In this document: positions 7,226 through 15,067 of the stretch, piece by piece | Numbering within the stretch: the stretch's first letter is position 1 | Layout of the letters: the number at the start of each line of letters is the position of its first letter | NCBI GenBank assembly: GCA_937959375.1 | Contig: CALGLS010000016.1 | Coordinates: forward strand, 1-36,283 | Length of the DNA: 36,283 bases | Source: an uncultured Saprospiraceae bacterium | GTDB taxonomy: Bacteria > Bacteroidota > Bacteroidia > Chitinophagales > Saprospiraceae | Direction: 5' to 3' | Position numbers and translations under genes: made by a program | The notes under the pieces: model-generated | Databases searched by the model: none | What the model was told of the DNA's origin: nothing | What the model saw: the letters and a program-made list of their open reading frames with translations, nothing else

Positions 7226-9091
7226 TTACTTCAAATCTTTAATTGCTCGAATGAAGCCTTTCACGTCTTTTGCTAGCATTCTTTTTTGCAATGCTTGAGC
7301 GTCCGCTTTTCGTGAAAAAGCGCCAACAACTATTTTATAAACGGTACGACCATCTAACTCGTTGATACTTACAATTATCGGTTCACTAAACATATTCTGA
7401 AGCTTTTCAGCTTGAATTAGAACATTTCCATATTCTGCGAAAGCACCAATTTGCACTCCAAAGCCTTTCGCCTCTTGTTTGGCCACATTAAATCTAAAAA
7501 TTCCACGTCCGGTAGAAATCGTATCTCCAACTTCAGGTTCTGGATCTGCCACGCCATCTCTCATTCGAATTGCTTCGGCCACAGCCTTATCTGCGTTGAT
7601 TCGTCCATGACCATATTTTTTAGAATGCCCGTTGACATATTCAGAAGGCGAACCAATTTTATCTGCTGTTTTTGTGATGATTTTTTTAACTTCTGCTGCG
7701 GTCAATTCTGGATTTACCGAAAGGATAAGCGCACAAATTCCAGCTACTAATGGACAAGAACTAGAAGTTCCACCAAAATGTTTGTAGCGATCACCTCTTG
7801 ACTTTCCATCTCGCCAATAGCGAAAATCTCCGGTTTCCCATGACACACCTTCATCCCACCAAGCTCGTGCAGCCGTAATTGGCCAATCACCATTAGAAGG
7901 GGCACAGATGGTTACCTCTCTTCCACGGTTAGAGTAAGACGCGTGTTCATCTTTACTTGTACATGCAGCTACTGCGATAACATCAGGATGTGCAGAATAG
8001 AAACTTACAAAATCAAGATCATCGTTACCAACTGCATATATAATGATGCAACCTTTTCCGTTTCGTCCTTTACGTGCTGCTTTAGAGATGGCCTCTTCTT
8101 TAAGTGGGCTTAGCGCAAATGCTGGATCGGTTGTTCCCCAACTGCAACTAATGATATCAGCTCCATTGTCGATACAGTAATCAAACATTTGTTCTGTTGC
8201 CCGAAGGCTAAAAGATGTACCACTAACAGGCATAAACTTAGCGTTAGGTGCAGCCCCAACAATACCAGTTCCATTACTTGCAGCGACAGCGACACTTGCG
8301 CATGGCGTACCATGTGTAAAGCGAGAATCTCCTTGCTCCAGTTCACTTGAATTGGTCCAAAGATCAAATGGTTTGTGTACTTTATCCTTGAGATCGGGGT
8401 GCGAGAGATCGAATCCGTTATCGACTACTGCCACAACTATTGAAGGCGATCCTAGGTTGCCAAGTCGTTTCCATGCGTCTACTACTTTTGCATCAGCTCC
8501 TCTTTTTATTGGCCAATTCGCATCTATAATATTTCCATTATTTTCAAGGTGCCATTGATGATCTACTAAGGTATCTATAGGTTCATCAAAGTCGTATTCA
8601 TCAACGAAGGTGTCGATATCAGGTTCAGCAACCTTAACTAAAGAAGTATCTTGAAGCCATTGAGCGACTTTAAGTGGGTTAGGGGAATTTTTGGTAACAC
8701 GTGCCACTACCTGCGTATCGCTACGTCGCTCCACTAATTCGAGTTTATACTCATCAAGCGCCAAATGCTGTTCTTCTTTACTCGTTCCATCTTGGAAAAT
8801 GATGTAGATCTCACCAGTGGGAACTAGCGGTCTGCTGCTGGCACCTTCTATATAATAAACATGGGTACCAACGTCAACTTCCTTTTTCTTTCGGACCTCA
8901 TCCAGTTTATTATCTAATGAATTGCTTCCTTTGTCGAGGGTGACAATATTAAATCCGCCAAGATTTTTAAACACTTCTTTCTTGACGTAATTTTTATCTG
9001 CAATTGATTTTTTTGATTTGATACCAACAAAACGGCCACTTTTCTTTAAAGTGACTTCTCCTTTGCCGCTTCTAATTTTAATCTTGCTCAT
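7226..9091 (-). CDS. Subtilisin-like serine peptidase (S8) with C-terminal SPOR domain
   Basis: Predicted serine endopeptidase of 621 aa. Residues about 90-165 look like a fervidolysin-type inhibitory prodomain (GEIYIIFQDGT and following). The catalytic domain spans about 170-510 with D224 (VAVVDNGFDLSHPDL), H260 (HGTPCASVA), oxyanion N356 (YAVGND) and S443 (GGTSSSCPLVAG). Residues about 545-621 (GFGVQIGAFAEYGN, YKIVVGAFSRKADAQAL) match a SPOR domain, which in other proteins binds denuded peptidoglycan. No signal peptide or membrane segment is visible, because the protein opens with a basic polar stretch (MSKIKIRSGKGEVTLKK), and no T9SS sorting domain is present. Export route and location are therefore unclear. 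An upstream start inside 9092-9318 would not add a clear signal sequence. It stands alone between divergent promoters and its own terminator. The peptidase assignment is secure; a role in processing the neighbouring cargo is speculation. Confidence 0.88.
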   Translation of the reverse strand: MSKIKIRSGKGEVTLKKSGRFVGIKSKKSIADKNYVKKEVFKNLGGFNIVTLDKGSNSLDNKLDEVRKKKEVDVGTHVYYIEGASSRPLVPTGEIYIIFQDGTSKEEQHLALDEYKLELVERRSDTQVVARVTKNSPNPLKVAQWLQDTSLVKVAEPDIDTFVDEYDFDEPIDTLVDHQWHLENNGNIIDANWPIKRGADAKVVDAWKRLGNLGSPSIVVAVVDNGFDLSHPDLKDKVHKPFDLWTNSSELEQGDSRFTHGTPCASVAVAASNGTGIVGAAPNAKFMPVSGTSFSLRATEQMFDYCIDNGADIISCSWGTTDPAFALSPLKEEAISKAARKGRNGKGCIIIYAVGNDDLDFVSFYSAHPDVIAVAACTSKDEHASYSNRGREVTICAPSNGDWPITAARAWWDEGVSWETGDFRYWRDGKSRGDRYKHFGGTSSSCPLVAGICALILSVNPELTAAEVKKIITKTADKIGSPSEYVNGHSKKYGHGRINADKAVAEAIRMRDGVADPEPEVGDTISTGRGIFRFNVAKQEAKGFGVQIGAFAEYGNVLIQAEKLQNMFSEPIIVSINELDGRTVYKIVVGAFSRKADAQALQKRMLAKDVKGFIRAIKDLK

Positions 9092-9464
9092 TGTCTTCTA
9101 TTGTATGAGTTAATTGGGTATAAACATATGCAATATGCTTTTATTACCCATGCAAGATAATAAAGAAACAGTTGTATATCCAAATCAATGAAAATAAAGG
9201 TTTCTATGTATGTTATGTTCATCTTATTTATTTCCTGATGAAAATAAATGTGACAGAAATCATTAAAAAGTTTTTTGCTTTTATATATTAAATAAATTGA
9301 CATATGTGTTTTAAACACTTACATTTGTAACCAGAGATGACCGTTTGTACAATTTTGGGATTAGGTTTTAGAAAAAAGAAGTTGTTTAAATAGGTCTCAT
9401 CCATCAAATTTTCGCAAAGCATTTGGTTGCGGAAATGATTGCTTAAAAATCACTGTGAACACTT
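9092..9464. other. Divergent intergenic region
   Basis: The region separates the minus-strand subtilase from the plus-strand gene at 9465. It contains the good promoter at 9297-9327 for the plus strand. I find no convincing -7 or -12/-24 element for the subtilase. A lone GTGACA occurs at 9250-9255, but no GG-N10-GC partner sits at the spacing seen in the cargo promoters. The longest open frame here (9088-9318, minus) has no features of a gene. Confidence 0.5.
9297..9327 (+). promoter_or_regulatory. Bacteroidota housekeeping promoter for the 9465 gene
   Basis: TTG at 9297-9299, a 20-base spacer and TACATTTG at 9320-9327 match the Bacteroidota sigma-A consensus (TTG, 19-21 bases, TAnnTTTG). 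The predicted start near 9334 gives a leader of about 130 nt to the ATG at 9465. Confidence 0.6.
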
Positions 9465-9869
9465 ATGAAACATCAAAACAACTCCGAGCAGCTGTCCCAG
9501 CTGTCTCCTCAACTCATTATTAAGGACGTATATTCTATCATCGATTCTCGTATTCAATACATTGAATATCAAGCACATTGTCGATTGAGGAATAGCATCA
9601 AAAACAGTGTACAAGTATCTACAGCTAAAACAGCTATGGGTTCAAATAGTGATACTTCAACTATGCTTGCGAATAACTTTGATCAAATGCTAAGTTTTGT
9701 AAGTGGCTTAGAAACACCTCTAAAGCTTTTGCAGATATTGAAGACCTGGTTAAGAGAAGATAATCTTGCTTTGATCATGAGTTTGCTTTACAACAATACC
9801 TATCTCAAATACTCAGAGGATCACCTTGAACAAATGCTAAAAGAAGAAAGAGTAGAAATTTTAGCTTAA
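9465..9869 (+). CDS. Hypothetical protein, 134 aa
   Basis: I do not recognise a family. The protein is soluble, largely helical by composition, has no signal peptide or membrane segment, and has a Gln/Ser-rich N-terminus. It is preceded by a good promoter and followed 164 bases later by a histidine kinase gene on the same strand, then by a receiver-like gene, so a regulatory role is possible only by association. No paired Cys/His motif, helix-turn-helix or HPt signature (HxxKG) is visible. An imperfect AT-rich hairpin follows the stop at about 9872-9920, with a T-rich tail, so it may be transcribed separately from the kinase. Confidence 0.6.
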   Translation: MKHQNNSEQLSQLSPQLIIKDVYSIIDSRIQYIEYQAHCRLRNSIKNSVQVSTAKTAMGSNSDTSTMLANNFDQMLSFVSGLETPLKLLQILKTWLREDNLALIMSLLYNNTYLKYSEDHLEQMLKEERVEILA

Positions 9870-10033
9870 AAATTTAATTTGGAATAAGCTAGAGTATTCT
9901 TAGCTAATTCAAATTTCTACTTTTTGTTTCATTGTTAATTTATCCATCCGTTGCAACCGCTTTGCTTTTGTATCGTATCAAATTACGATTCAAAAATCAG
10001 AGTAATCCTCCAACAAATCAAAGACATTAATTC

Positions 10034-10807
10034 ATGCAAAAATCTATGCTTTTTAAAACTCAGACCAGAAGATTTGAAGACGACTTGGATGAGAAGATCC
10101 GAGAACTCGAAAAAGATACAGAGCAACTATCACAACTCAATACGAATGTGCATGACATCGTAAATTCGGCTGCACACAATCTCCGAACTTCTCTTGTTGT
10201 AATAAAAGCTTATTCTAATTTGCTAATGCACTATGATGGTGAAGAGAAACGAGAAGCGCTAGATCACATGAAGAACTCTGCATTAAAGATGGAGCGCATT
10301 GTCAATCGAATGATTGAGCTCACAGATATACAACGCAATGAGGAATTTACGGAGCAAATGCTCAATTTCGATGAAATCGTTGAGGAGGTAAAGCTACATT
10401 TGGCAGATGATATTCAAGTAACTGAGCCAAAGTTTACCTATACCTATGACATTGAAAACATTCATTATAACAAACTCAGCTTATTCACTATTCTTTTCAA
10501 TCTAATAAGCAATTCAATTTTATATCGAAGCGATGAACCATTGCACATTGATATCAGAACGAGGAGAGAAGATGGTTTTGTAGTACTTAGCGTAACTGAC
10601 AACGGCAAAGGCATTGATTTAAATCGTGACTTACAACGATTATTTAAACCCTTCACAAGAGTTACGATAGAAAATGATGGCTTGGGTACTGGATTATTCC
10701 TCATCCGATCTATTGTAGAGAAGAACGGTGGCAAAATTAAAATTGACTCCTTACCAAACACAGGAACAACGGTACAAATATTTTTAACGCCATCTGTAGA
10801 ATTCTAA
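10034..10807 (+). CDS. Soluble HNLR-type sensor histidine kinase
   Basis: Cytoplasmic histidine kinase of 257 aa, expected to autophosphorylate on His and pass phosphate to a receiver Asp. Residues 10-45 form a charged coiled coil without sensor domain or membrane helix. The HisKA box is SAAHNLRTS with H48; Asn after the His is common in Bacteroidota kinases. The ATPase core has an N-box (NLISNSILYR, N156 and N160), G1 (VTDNGKGID, D189-G193), F-box (LFKPF, F204) and G2 (GLGTGLFLI, G216-G220). All catalytic motifs look intact. It is short because the input module is absent, so the signal probably arrives through a partner protein. The flanking 134-aa and receiver-like proteins are candidates. 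The start is the first Met of the frame; Met5 is an alternative. Confidence 0.88.
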   Translation: MQKSMLFKTQTRRFEDDLDEKIRELEKDTEQLSQLNTNVHDIVNSAAHNLRTSLVVIKAYSNLLMHYDGEEKREALDHMKNSALKMERIVNRMIELTDIQRNEEFTEQMLNFDEIVEEVKLHLADDIQVTEPKFTYTYDIENIHYNKLSLFTILFNLISNSILYRSDEPLHIDIRTRREDGFVVLSVTDNGKGIDLNRDLQRLFKPFTRVTIENDGLGTGLFLIRSIVEKNGGKIKIDSLPNTGTTVQIFLTPSVEF

Positions 10808-10903
10808 GCTTATTAAAAAAAGATACCTATTATATTCTGAATAAATCTGCAATTACCGAATTAGATTTCACAGCGACCAAAACAATTTAATTACATAAAA
10901 AAA

Positions 10904-10918
10904 TGGTACAATCTATGC
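10904..10918 (+). promoter_or_regulatory. Weak sigma-54-like site before the receiver-like gene
   Basis: TGGTACAATCTATGC has GG (10905-10906) and GC (10917-10918) separated by 10 bases and lies 44 bases before the ATG at 10962. The match to TGGCAC-N5-TTGC is only partial and no TGTCAC box is found upstream, so chance occurrence is quite possible. Confidence 0.25.
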
Positions 10919-10961
10919 TTAAAGTTTAGTGTACTTTTTCCTAATAATTAAATAGTTTTCC

Positions 10962-11372
10962 ATGAATGATCACTTTAATTGCCTATTTATCCTACCCCAA
11001 ACTAGAAACGAAAACAATCAAAACTACTATACTGCTTCAAAGCACTTTCCAGTAAACACTCATTTTGAGTATGGGCATGAAGCCGCTTTAAATTATATAA
11101 AGCATTGCTCTTCTGAAGCATATCCTTCTATTATCGTTTTTGAAGAATCCTTAGGTTTTGAAAAGAACGTAGCATTTATTGAAGAATATCGCGCACAATT
11201 CTACCTTTTCAATATTGATACCCTCTTGTTTAGTTGTGATTTAAATGCTTCTAAACAGCAAAAAGAAGTCAAACAATATCCTGCCATGATTTCAGGTACC
11301 TTGCCACTTCCTTTTAACAAGCAAGTATTTATGAAAAACGTGTTCCCGTTACTCACAGTTTACATGGTTTAA
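10962..11372 (+). CDS. Degenerate receiver (CheY-like) domain protein
   Basis: A 136-aa protein whose length and pattern suggest a stand-alone receiver fold. Residues 56-76 (SIIVFEESLGFEKNVAFIEEY) align without gaps to the usual DIIFLDxNMPxMNGWEFLEEY stretch of small Bacteroidota response regulators, and LPLPFN near residue 114 occupies the place of the KPF segment. Key residues are missing: the phosphoacceptor Asp is Glu61, the N-terminal acidic pair is absent (CLFILPQTRNEN), and the conserved Lys is Leu. It could thus be a phosphorylation-independent or constitutively active-like receiver. It follows the histidine kinase by 154 bases on the same strand. The fold assignment is an inference from pattern; a plain hypothetical protein is the alternative. 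Confidence 0.55.
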   Translation: MNDHFNCLFILPQTRNENNQNYYTASKHFPVNTHFEYGHEAALNYIKHCSSEAYPSIIVFEESLGFEKNVAFIEEYRAQFYLFNIDTLLFSCDLNASKQQKEVKQYPAMISGTLPLPFNKQVFMKNVFPLLTVYMV

Positions 11373-11382
11373 TATGAATCGT

Positions 11383-11428
11383 CACATTTCTAATTTAAGG
11401 TCTGATCAGATCTTAAATTAGAAATGTG
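11383..11428. repeat. 46-nt near-perfect palindrome without loop
   Basis: Bases 11383-11405 and 11406-11428 are inverted copies over 23 positions with a single mismatch (11400 against 11411), with centre TCTGATCAGA. It begins 10 bases after the stop of the receiver-like gene. No T-run follows directly (TCTATCAAG), so it is not a standard terminator, although a transcript would fold into a very strong hairpin. It could also be a protein-binding palindrome. The following bases to 11578 hold nothing else that I recognise. Confidence 0.75.
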
Positions 11429-11578
11429 TCTATCAAGTCAACATTCCTCTTTTTTATTCCCACATCACTGTTACTATTTTCAACACAAGTGAGCATATTG
11501 TCTAAATCTCCGGACACCTCGCTTTTCAGGTATTTCATTTCTGACCTTTTACCCTTAACTTTAAATTACAATCATCTA

Positions 11579-11624
11579 CGTCACAAGAATTAAAACAAGA
11601 TTCTGACGATGGCGCGATTGTTGC
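11579..11624 (+). promoter_or_regulatory. Strong sigma-54-type promoter with CGTCAC box
   Basis: TGGCGCGATTGTTGC (11610-11624) differs from the sigma-54 consensus TGGCACG-N4-TTGC at one fixed base; GG is at 11611-11612 and GC at 11623-11624. A CGTCAC box (11579-11584) ends 27 bases before the GG, matching within one base the arrangement at the three cargo genes on the other strand. Transcription would start near 11636, leaving a leader of about 100 nt before the ATG at 11738. Confidence 0.65.
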
Positions 11625-11737
11625 TTTTTTGGCTCTTAGAAGCGTCTTTATCCTTAGTTAAACGGGTAAAATTCTACTAAAAGACGACTCAACAACTACT
11701 GACAAGCACACCTGTTCAACAAGTTATTCTTAATACT

Positions 11738-13276
11738 ATGAGAAATTTAAAAACTATCAAGGCGCTAGCCTTTGTACTAGCGATCTGTATCTTTTTTGCT
11801 TCCTGCAAAAACTTTGAAGACTTTAATGAAATTGAAGAAATTGAATTGAATGGTGAATATGCCATTCCTTTGATTAACTCTTCTGCAAGTTTGCAAGACA
11901 TCCTTGACGAGACTGGCCAGCAAAACGACTTATCGGGTTTGGTCATTGAAGATGATGGCAGCATGAAAGTCACCTATCAAAATGAAGCAATTACGCAGCA
12001 CATGTCAGATTTCTTCGACGAAATTCCTTCTTTTCCACTTGTAATTCCTTTCAACTCTAATCAAATTCCATTTGATATTTTTGAAAATGTAGAGGTTAAA
12101 CAATTTAATCTTAAAGCAGGAACACTTTCATTTGATTTGGAATCTAATTATGAAGAAAACATCAACGTGCTCATTACCATTCCTAATCTAGTGAAGGATG
12201 GCATTGCATTTAATGTGACTCAGACTATTGAGTATAATGGCAATGCACCTGCTACTGCGAGTATTCCACCTATTGACTTGGCAGGATATGCTTTTAATTT
12301 ACCGAATGGTGAACTAGAAGTTTACTACCAAGCCAATAATAACAGTGGTGATAATCTACCAATCAATCCTATCATGGGAATGGCTGAAGGATGGGATTAC
12401 GAATACATGGAAGGTATTTGGGAAAAAGATACCATCAGTCTTGCTAATGACACACTAGACATTGACATTTTTGAAAACTGGGTGGACGGTAACATCAGTT
12501 TTGCGGATCCAAGTTTATCTATAATGATTGAAAATTCTTTTGGCTTCCCAACCATGGCTCAGATTGAAACATTAAAAGTCATCACTGGTTCTGGAGAAGA
12601 AATGATCTTAGAAAGTTCACTTTTTGATACGCCTTTATATTTGGAATACCCAGCATTGAACGAACCGAATACTATGAAACAAACTGTTTTGACTTTCAAT
12701 AGTACCAATTCAAATATTGCAGATGTTCTAAACTCAAAACCAACTCAAGTTATTTACAGCATAACGGCTGTCATCAATCCGGCTGAGAATGCTATCGTAA
12801 ACGGTTTTATGACTGATCAAAGCACCATGTCTATTGCATTAGAAACGGAGCTTCCAATCCACGGATCAGCGAGTGGTTTTGAAATTGAAGAACCACTAGA
12901 AAGTGATTTATCAGATTTAGACAATATCGAATGGGCTGAATTCAAAATCATTACAGACAATGGGCTACCTGTTGACTTAGGCATACAATTGTATTTCACA
13001 AATGATGAAGGTGAAAAGATAGACTCCCTTTACAACGGTTACGAAAGATTGACAGAATCTGCGGCAGTCAATAATACTGGAGATGTCGTAAACGCTACTC
13101 AAAAAGTAACATTAGTTGAAGTTTCTGCAGAGCGAATGGAAAACATAAAACAAAGTAATAACCTAATGGTGGGAGTAACTTTCTCAACCGTAGATGGTGG
13201 AAACACACCCGTTAAAATTTTGACAAGCCACCAACTTGACGTAAAAGTCGGGATGAAAGTAGGTGTCAAAAACTAA
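11738..13276 (+). CDS. Large outer-membrane-type lipoprotein of unknown function
   Basis: Predicted lipoprotein of 512 aa. The N-terminus has a basic start, a hydrophobic core (ALAFVLAICIFF) and a lipobox ending at C23 (FASC). The mature protein is acidic, beta-rich by composition and rich in Asn and Asp, with no catalytic motif that I recognise. The sequence after the lipid-anchor Cys is Lys-Asn-Phe followed by acidic residues. The next gene starts 57 bases downstream and encodes a DUF5723 outer-membrane protein; the absence of a terminator between them indicates an operon. Transcription probably starts from the sigma-54-type promoter at 11579-11624. A role as partner of the DUF5723 protein is inferred from context only. 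Confidence 0.75.
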   Translation: MRNLKTIKALAFVLAICIFFASCKNFEDFNEIEEIELNGEYAIPLINSSASLQDILDETGQQNDLSGLVIEDDGSMKVTYQNEAITQHMSDFFDEIPSFPLVIPFNSNQIPFDIFENVEVKQFNLKAGTLSFDLESNYEENINVLITIPNLVKDGIAFNVTQTIEYNGNAPATASIPPIDLAGYAFNLPNGELEVYYQANNNSGDNLPINPIMGMAEGWDYEYMEGIWEKDTISLANDTLDIDIFENWVDGNISFADPSLSIMIENSFGFPTMAQIETLKVITGSGEEMILESSLFDTPLYLEYPALNEPNTMKQTVLTFNSTNSNIADVLNSKPTQVIYSITAVINPAENAIVNGFMTDQSTMSIALETELPIHGSASGFEIEEPLESDLSDLDNIEWAEFKIITDNGLPVDLGIQLYFTNDEGEKIDSLYNGYERLTESAAVNNTGDVVNATQKVTLVEVSAERMENIKQSNNLMVGVTFSTVDGGNTPVKILTSHQLDVKVGMKVGVKN

Positions 13277-13333
13277 CTTGTTTTATTAAATCTAGTGTTG
13301 TTTAAAACCAACTTCAATCAAAAAAATAATCCA

Positions 13334-14659
13334 ATGATTAAGAAAATAATATTTAGCCTATCGTTTTGTTTGATTGCTTCGATAACCATACATGCGCAGC
13401 AATTAGGTTTATACTTTTTGGATGGTGTCATTCAGGCCAACCATCTCAACCCAGCTTTTGCACCAAAGCAAAAAGTAGTGAACTCATTCCCTGGACTTAA
13501 TGCTGGATTTAGCACAACCTTGGGAGCATACAATGATTTTGTCACTGTTAATTCAGAAGGTGTTGGTGTGTTGAATGGAGATGTCGTAATGCAACAACTC
13601 TCTGATAAGAATTTTATCCGTGGAGGATTCAACCTGCATACGATGCATAGCGTAATTGGCAAAAAGAACTGGCGCATCATTGTTAGCAATAGTATAAAAT
13701 TTGATACTTATGTAAATATTCCTCGTGACCTAGCTAGCTTAGCAATCGAAGGAAATGCCGCAGCGGTGGGCCAGACATTTAATATTGGTCCTGACCTCAA
13801 CATAAATGCCTATAGTGAAACTGGTTTTGGTTTTATGTGGAAATTTGGTGAAGTAAATGTTGGTGGTAAAATAAAATTACTAAGTGGATTGGCGAATGTC
13901 AGCACCGACAAAACAGCTGCTTCAGTTACTACTGATGAAGAATATTACCAACTCGAAGCGATGACCGATTACCGTATCAATGCTGCTGGATTAGTCGATA
14001 TCAAAAACCCGACAGACCTTAGCACATTTGAAATGGATTGGAAACTGGATGAAATTACATTTAGTGATATGTTTGACAATTTAAGCGTTGGCCTTGACCT
14101 AGGAGCAAGTGCAAAGTTTATTGACAAGAAGCTAACGGTATCGGCCTCAATACTTGACATCGGTAAAATCAAATGGAAAAACAATCCTTATAACTTCTAC
14201 AGTCAAGGTGCATATCGATTTGAGGGAATTGATGCTAGAGATTTAGTTGAAGAAGATGAATTGTCTTTTGAAGGTACCTTGGATACGCTTGACGGCATTT
14301 TCAACTTTGCAGAAACAAATAGTACCTACAAAACTTCATTACCAACAAAAGCATACTTTAGTACAAACTACAAGATTCACAAATTTTTTAGTGCTGGAGG
14401 TATGCTTTATTATGAAAAGTATAGAGGACAAAATTTTGGAGGATATGCCTTAAACGCTAGTGCACATTTCTCTCAGGTACTTAATGTTGGTTTAACTTGG
14501 TCTTCTGTTTACAAAACAAGTAGTCTAGGGGCACATTTTGCATTAAAGGTTGGGCCAGTACAACTGGTTGCACTTACAGATAACATCATGGCTGCAATGA
14601 AGCCTTATGACAATCAAAACTTTAATGCGCAGTTTGGTTTGAACCTCGCGTTTAAGTAA
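13334..14659 (+). CDS. DUF5723-family predicted outer-membrane protein
   Basis: Predicted exported beta-barrel protein of 441 aa. The signal peptide is MIKKIIFSLSFCLIASITIHA before QQLGLYFLDG. The opening GLYFLDGVIQANHLNPAFAP is the hallmark I associate with the Bacteroidota family DUF5723, distantly reminiscent of PorP/SprF openings (LNPA). Alternating hydrophobic and polar residues and the final FGLNLAFK are typical of barrels. I chose the ATG at 13334 over an in-frame GTG at 13295 because the longer version would put 13 polar residues before the signal peptide. It is the second gene of a pair with the lipoprotein and is closed by a strong terminator. The biochemical function of the family is unknown to me. 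Confidence 0.78.
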   Translation: MIKKIIFSLSFCLIASITIHAQQLGLYFLDGVIQANHLNPAFAPKQKVVNSFPGLNAGFSTTLGAYNDFVTVNSEGVGVLNGDVVMQQLSDKNFIRGGFNLHTMHSVIGKKNWRIIVSNSIKFDTYVNIPRDLASLAIEGNAAAVGQTFNIGPDLNINAYSETGFGFMWKFGEVNVGGKIKLLSGLANVSTDKTAASVTTDEEYYQLEAMTDYRINAAGLVDIKNPTDLSTFEMDWKLDEITFSDMFDNLSVGLDLGASAKFIDKKLTVSASILDIGKIKWKNNPYNFYSQGAYRFEGIDARDLVEEDELSFEGTLDTLDGIFNFAETNSTYKTSLPTKAYFSTNYKIHKFFSAGGMLYYEKYRGQNFGGYALNASAHFSQVLNVGLTWSSVYKTSSLGAHFALKVGPVQLVALTDNIMAAMKPYDNQNFNAQFGLNLAFK

Positions 14660-14684
14660 GGAAAAAACCGCCTTTTTTACTAAG

Positions 14685-14723
14685 CAGCCCAAGCTCAACA
14701 AAGTGAGTTTGGGCTGTTTTTTT
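14685..14723 (+). terminator. Intrinsic terminator of the lipoprotein/DUF5723 operon
   Basis: CAGCCCAAGCTCA (14685-14697) pairs with TGAGTTTGGGCTG (14704-14716) with one G-T wobble around a 6-nt loop, followed by seven T (14717-14723). Confidence 0.9.
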
Positions 14724-14992
14724 ATATAAAAAGCGTCTAATACATTTCCTGTCACTCCGTAATTCGCAACAACCGTTCACCATTAACCAATAACCGTTTT
14801 CTCAAAGTACATTGTCTATGTCTTTTCTTTAAAACATTTTTACCAAACATTCGTAAAATCGATAGTACATCAAAGTAAAAAACGGATTATTGGTTTGATC
14901 CTAAGAAATAGAATTTGATGCAGATTAAGAAAAACATCTGTTTATCTCTCCTGCACCTATTTACCGATTTTTAGTTTAGAGATTCAATATGT

Positions 14993-15029
14993 AAGGCACA
15001 ATACCCAGTTTGAGTATTGGCCTTTTTTT
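14993..15029 (+). terminator. Orphan plus-strand terminator, possible end of a small RNA
   Basis: AAGGC and CAATAC (14993-15004, one bulged A) pair with GTATTG and GCCTT (15014-15024), followed by a T-run to 15029. No plus-strand gene lies between it and the previous terminator at 14723, and the neighbouring symporter gene is on the other strand. The 270 bases before it have no ORF of note and I find no clean TAnnTTTG promoter. It may end a small RNA, catch read-through, or be bidirectional, although the minus side lacks a T-run. Confidence 0.55.
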
Positions 15030-15067
15030 ATGTCCTTATCACAGTGATCGATAAAGGAGAAAAGGTC

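Noticed and set aside
9250-9255. GTGACA box upstream of the subtilase
   Set aside because: No GG-N10-GC element at 26 bases; probably chance.
9088-9318. Minus-strand 76-aa open frame upstream of the subtilase
   Set aside because: AT-rich, no family features, ends inside the subtilase start; a possible upstream export signal for the subtilase was considered but the frame is different.
9951-10163. 70-aa plus-strand frame overlapping the kinase start
   Set aside because: Out of frame with the kinase, Cys-rich noise without features.
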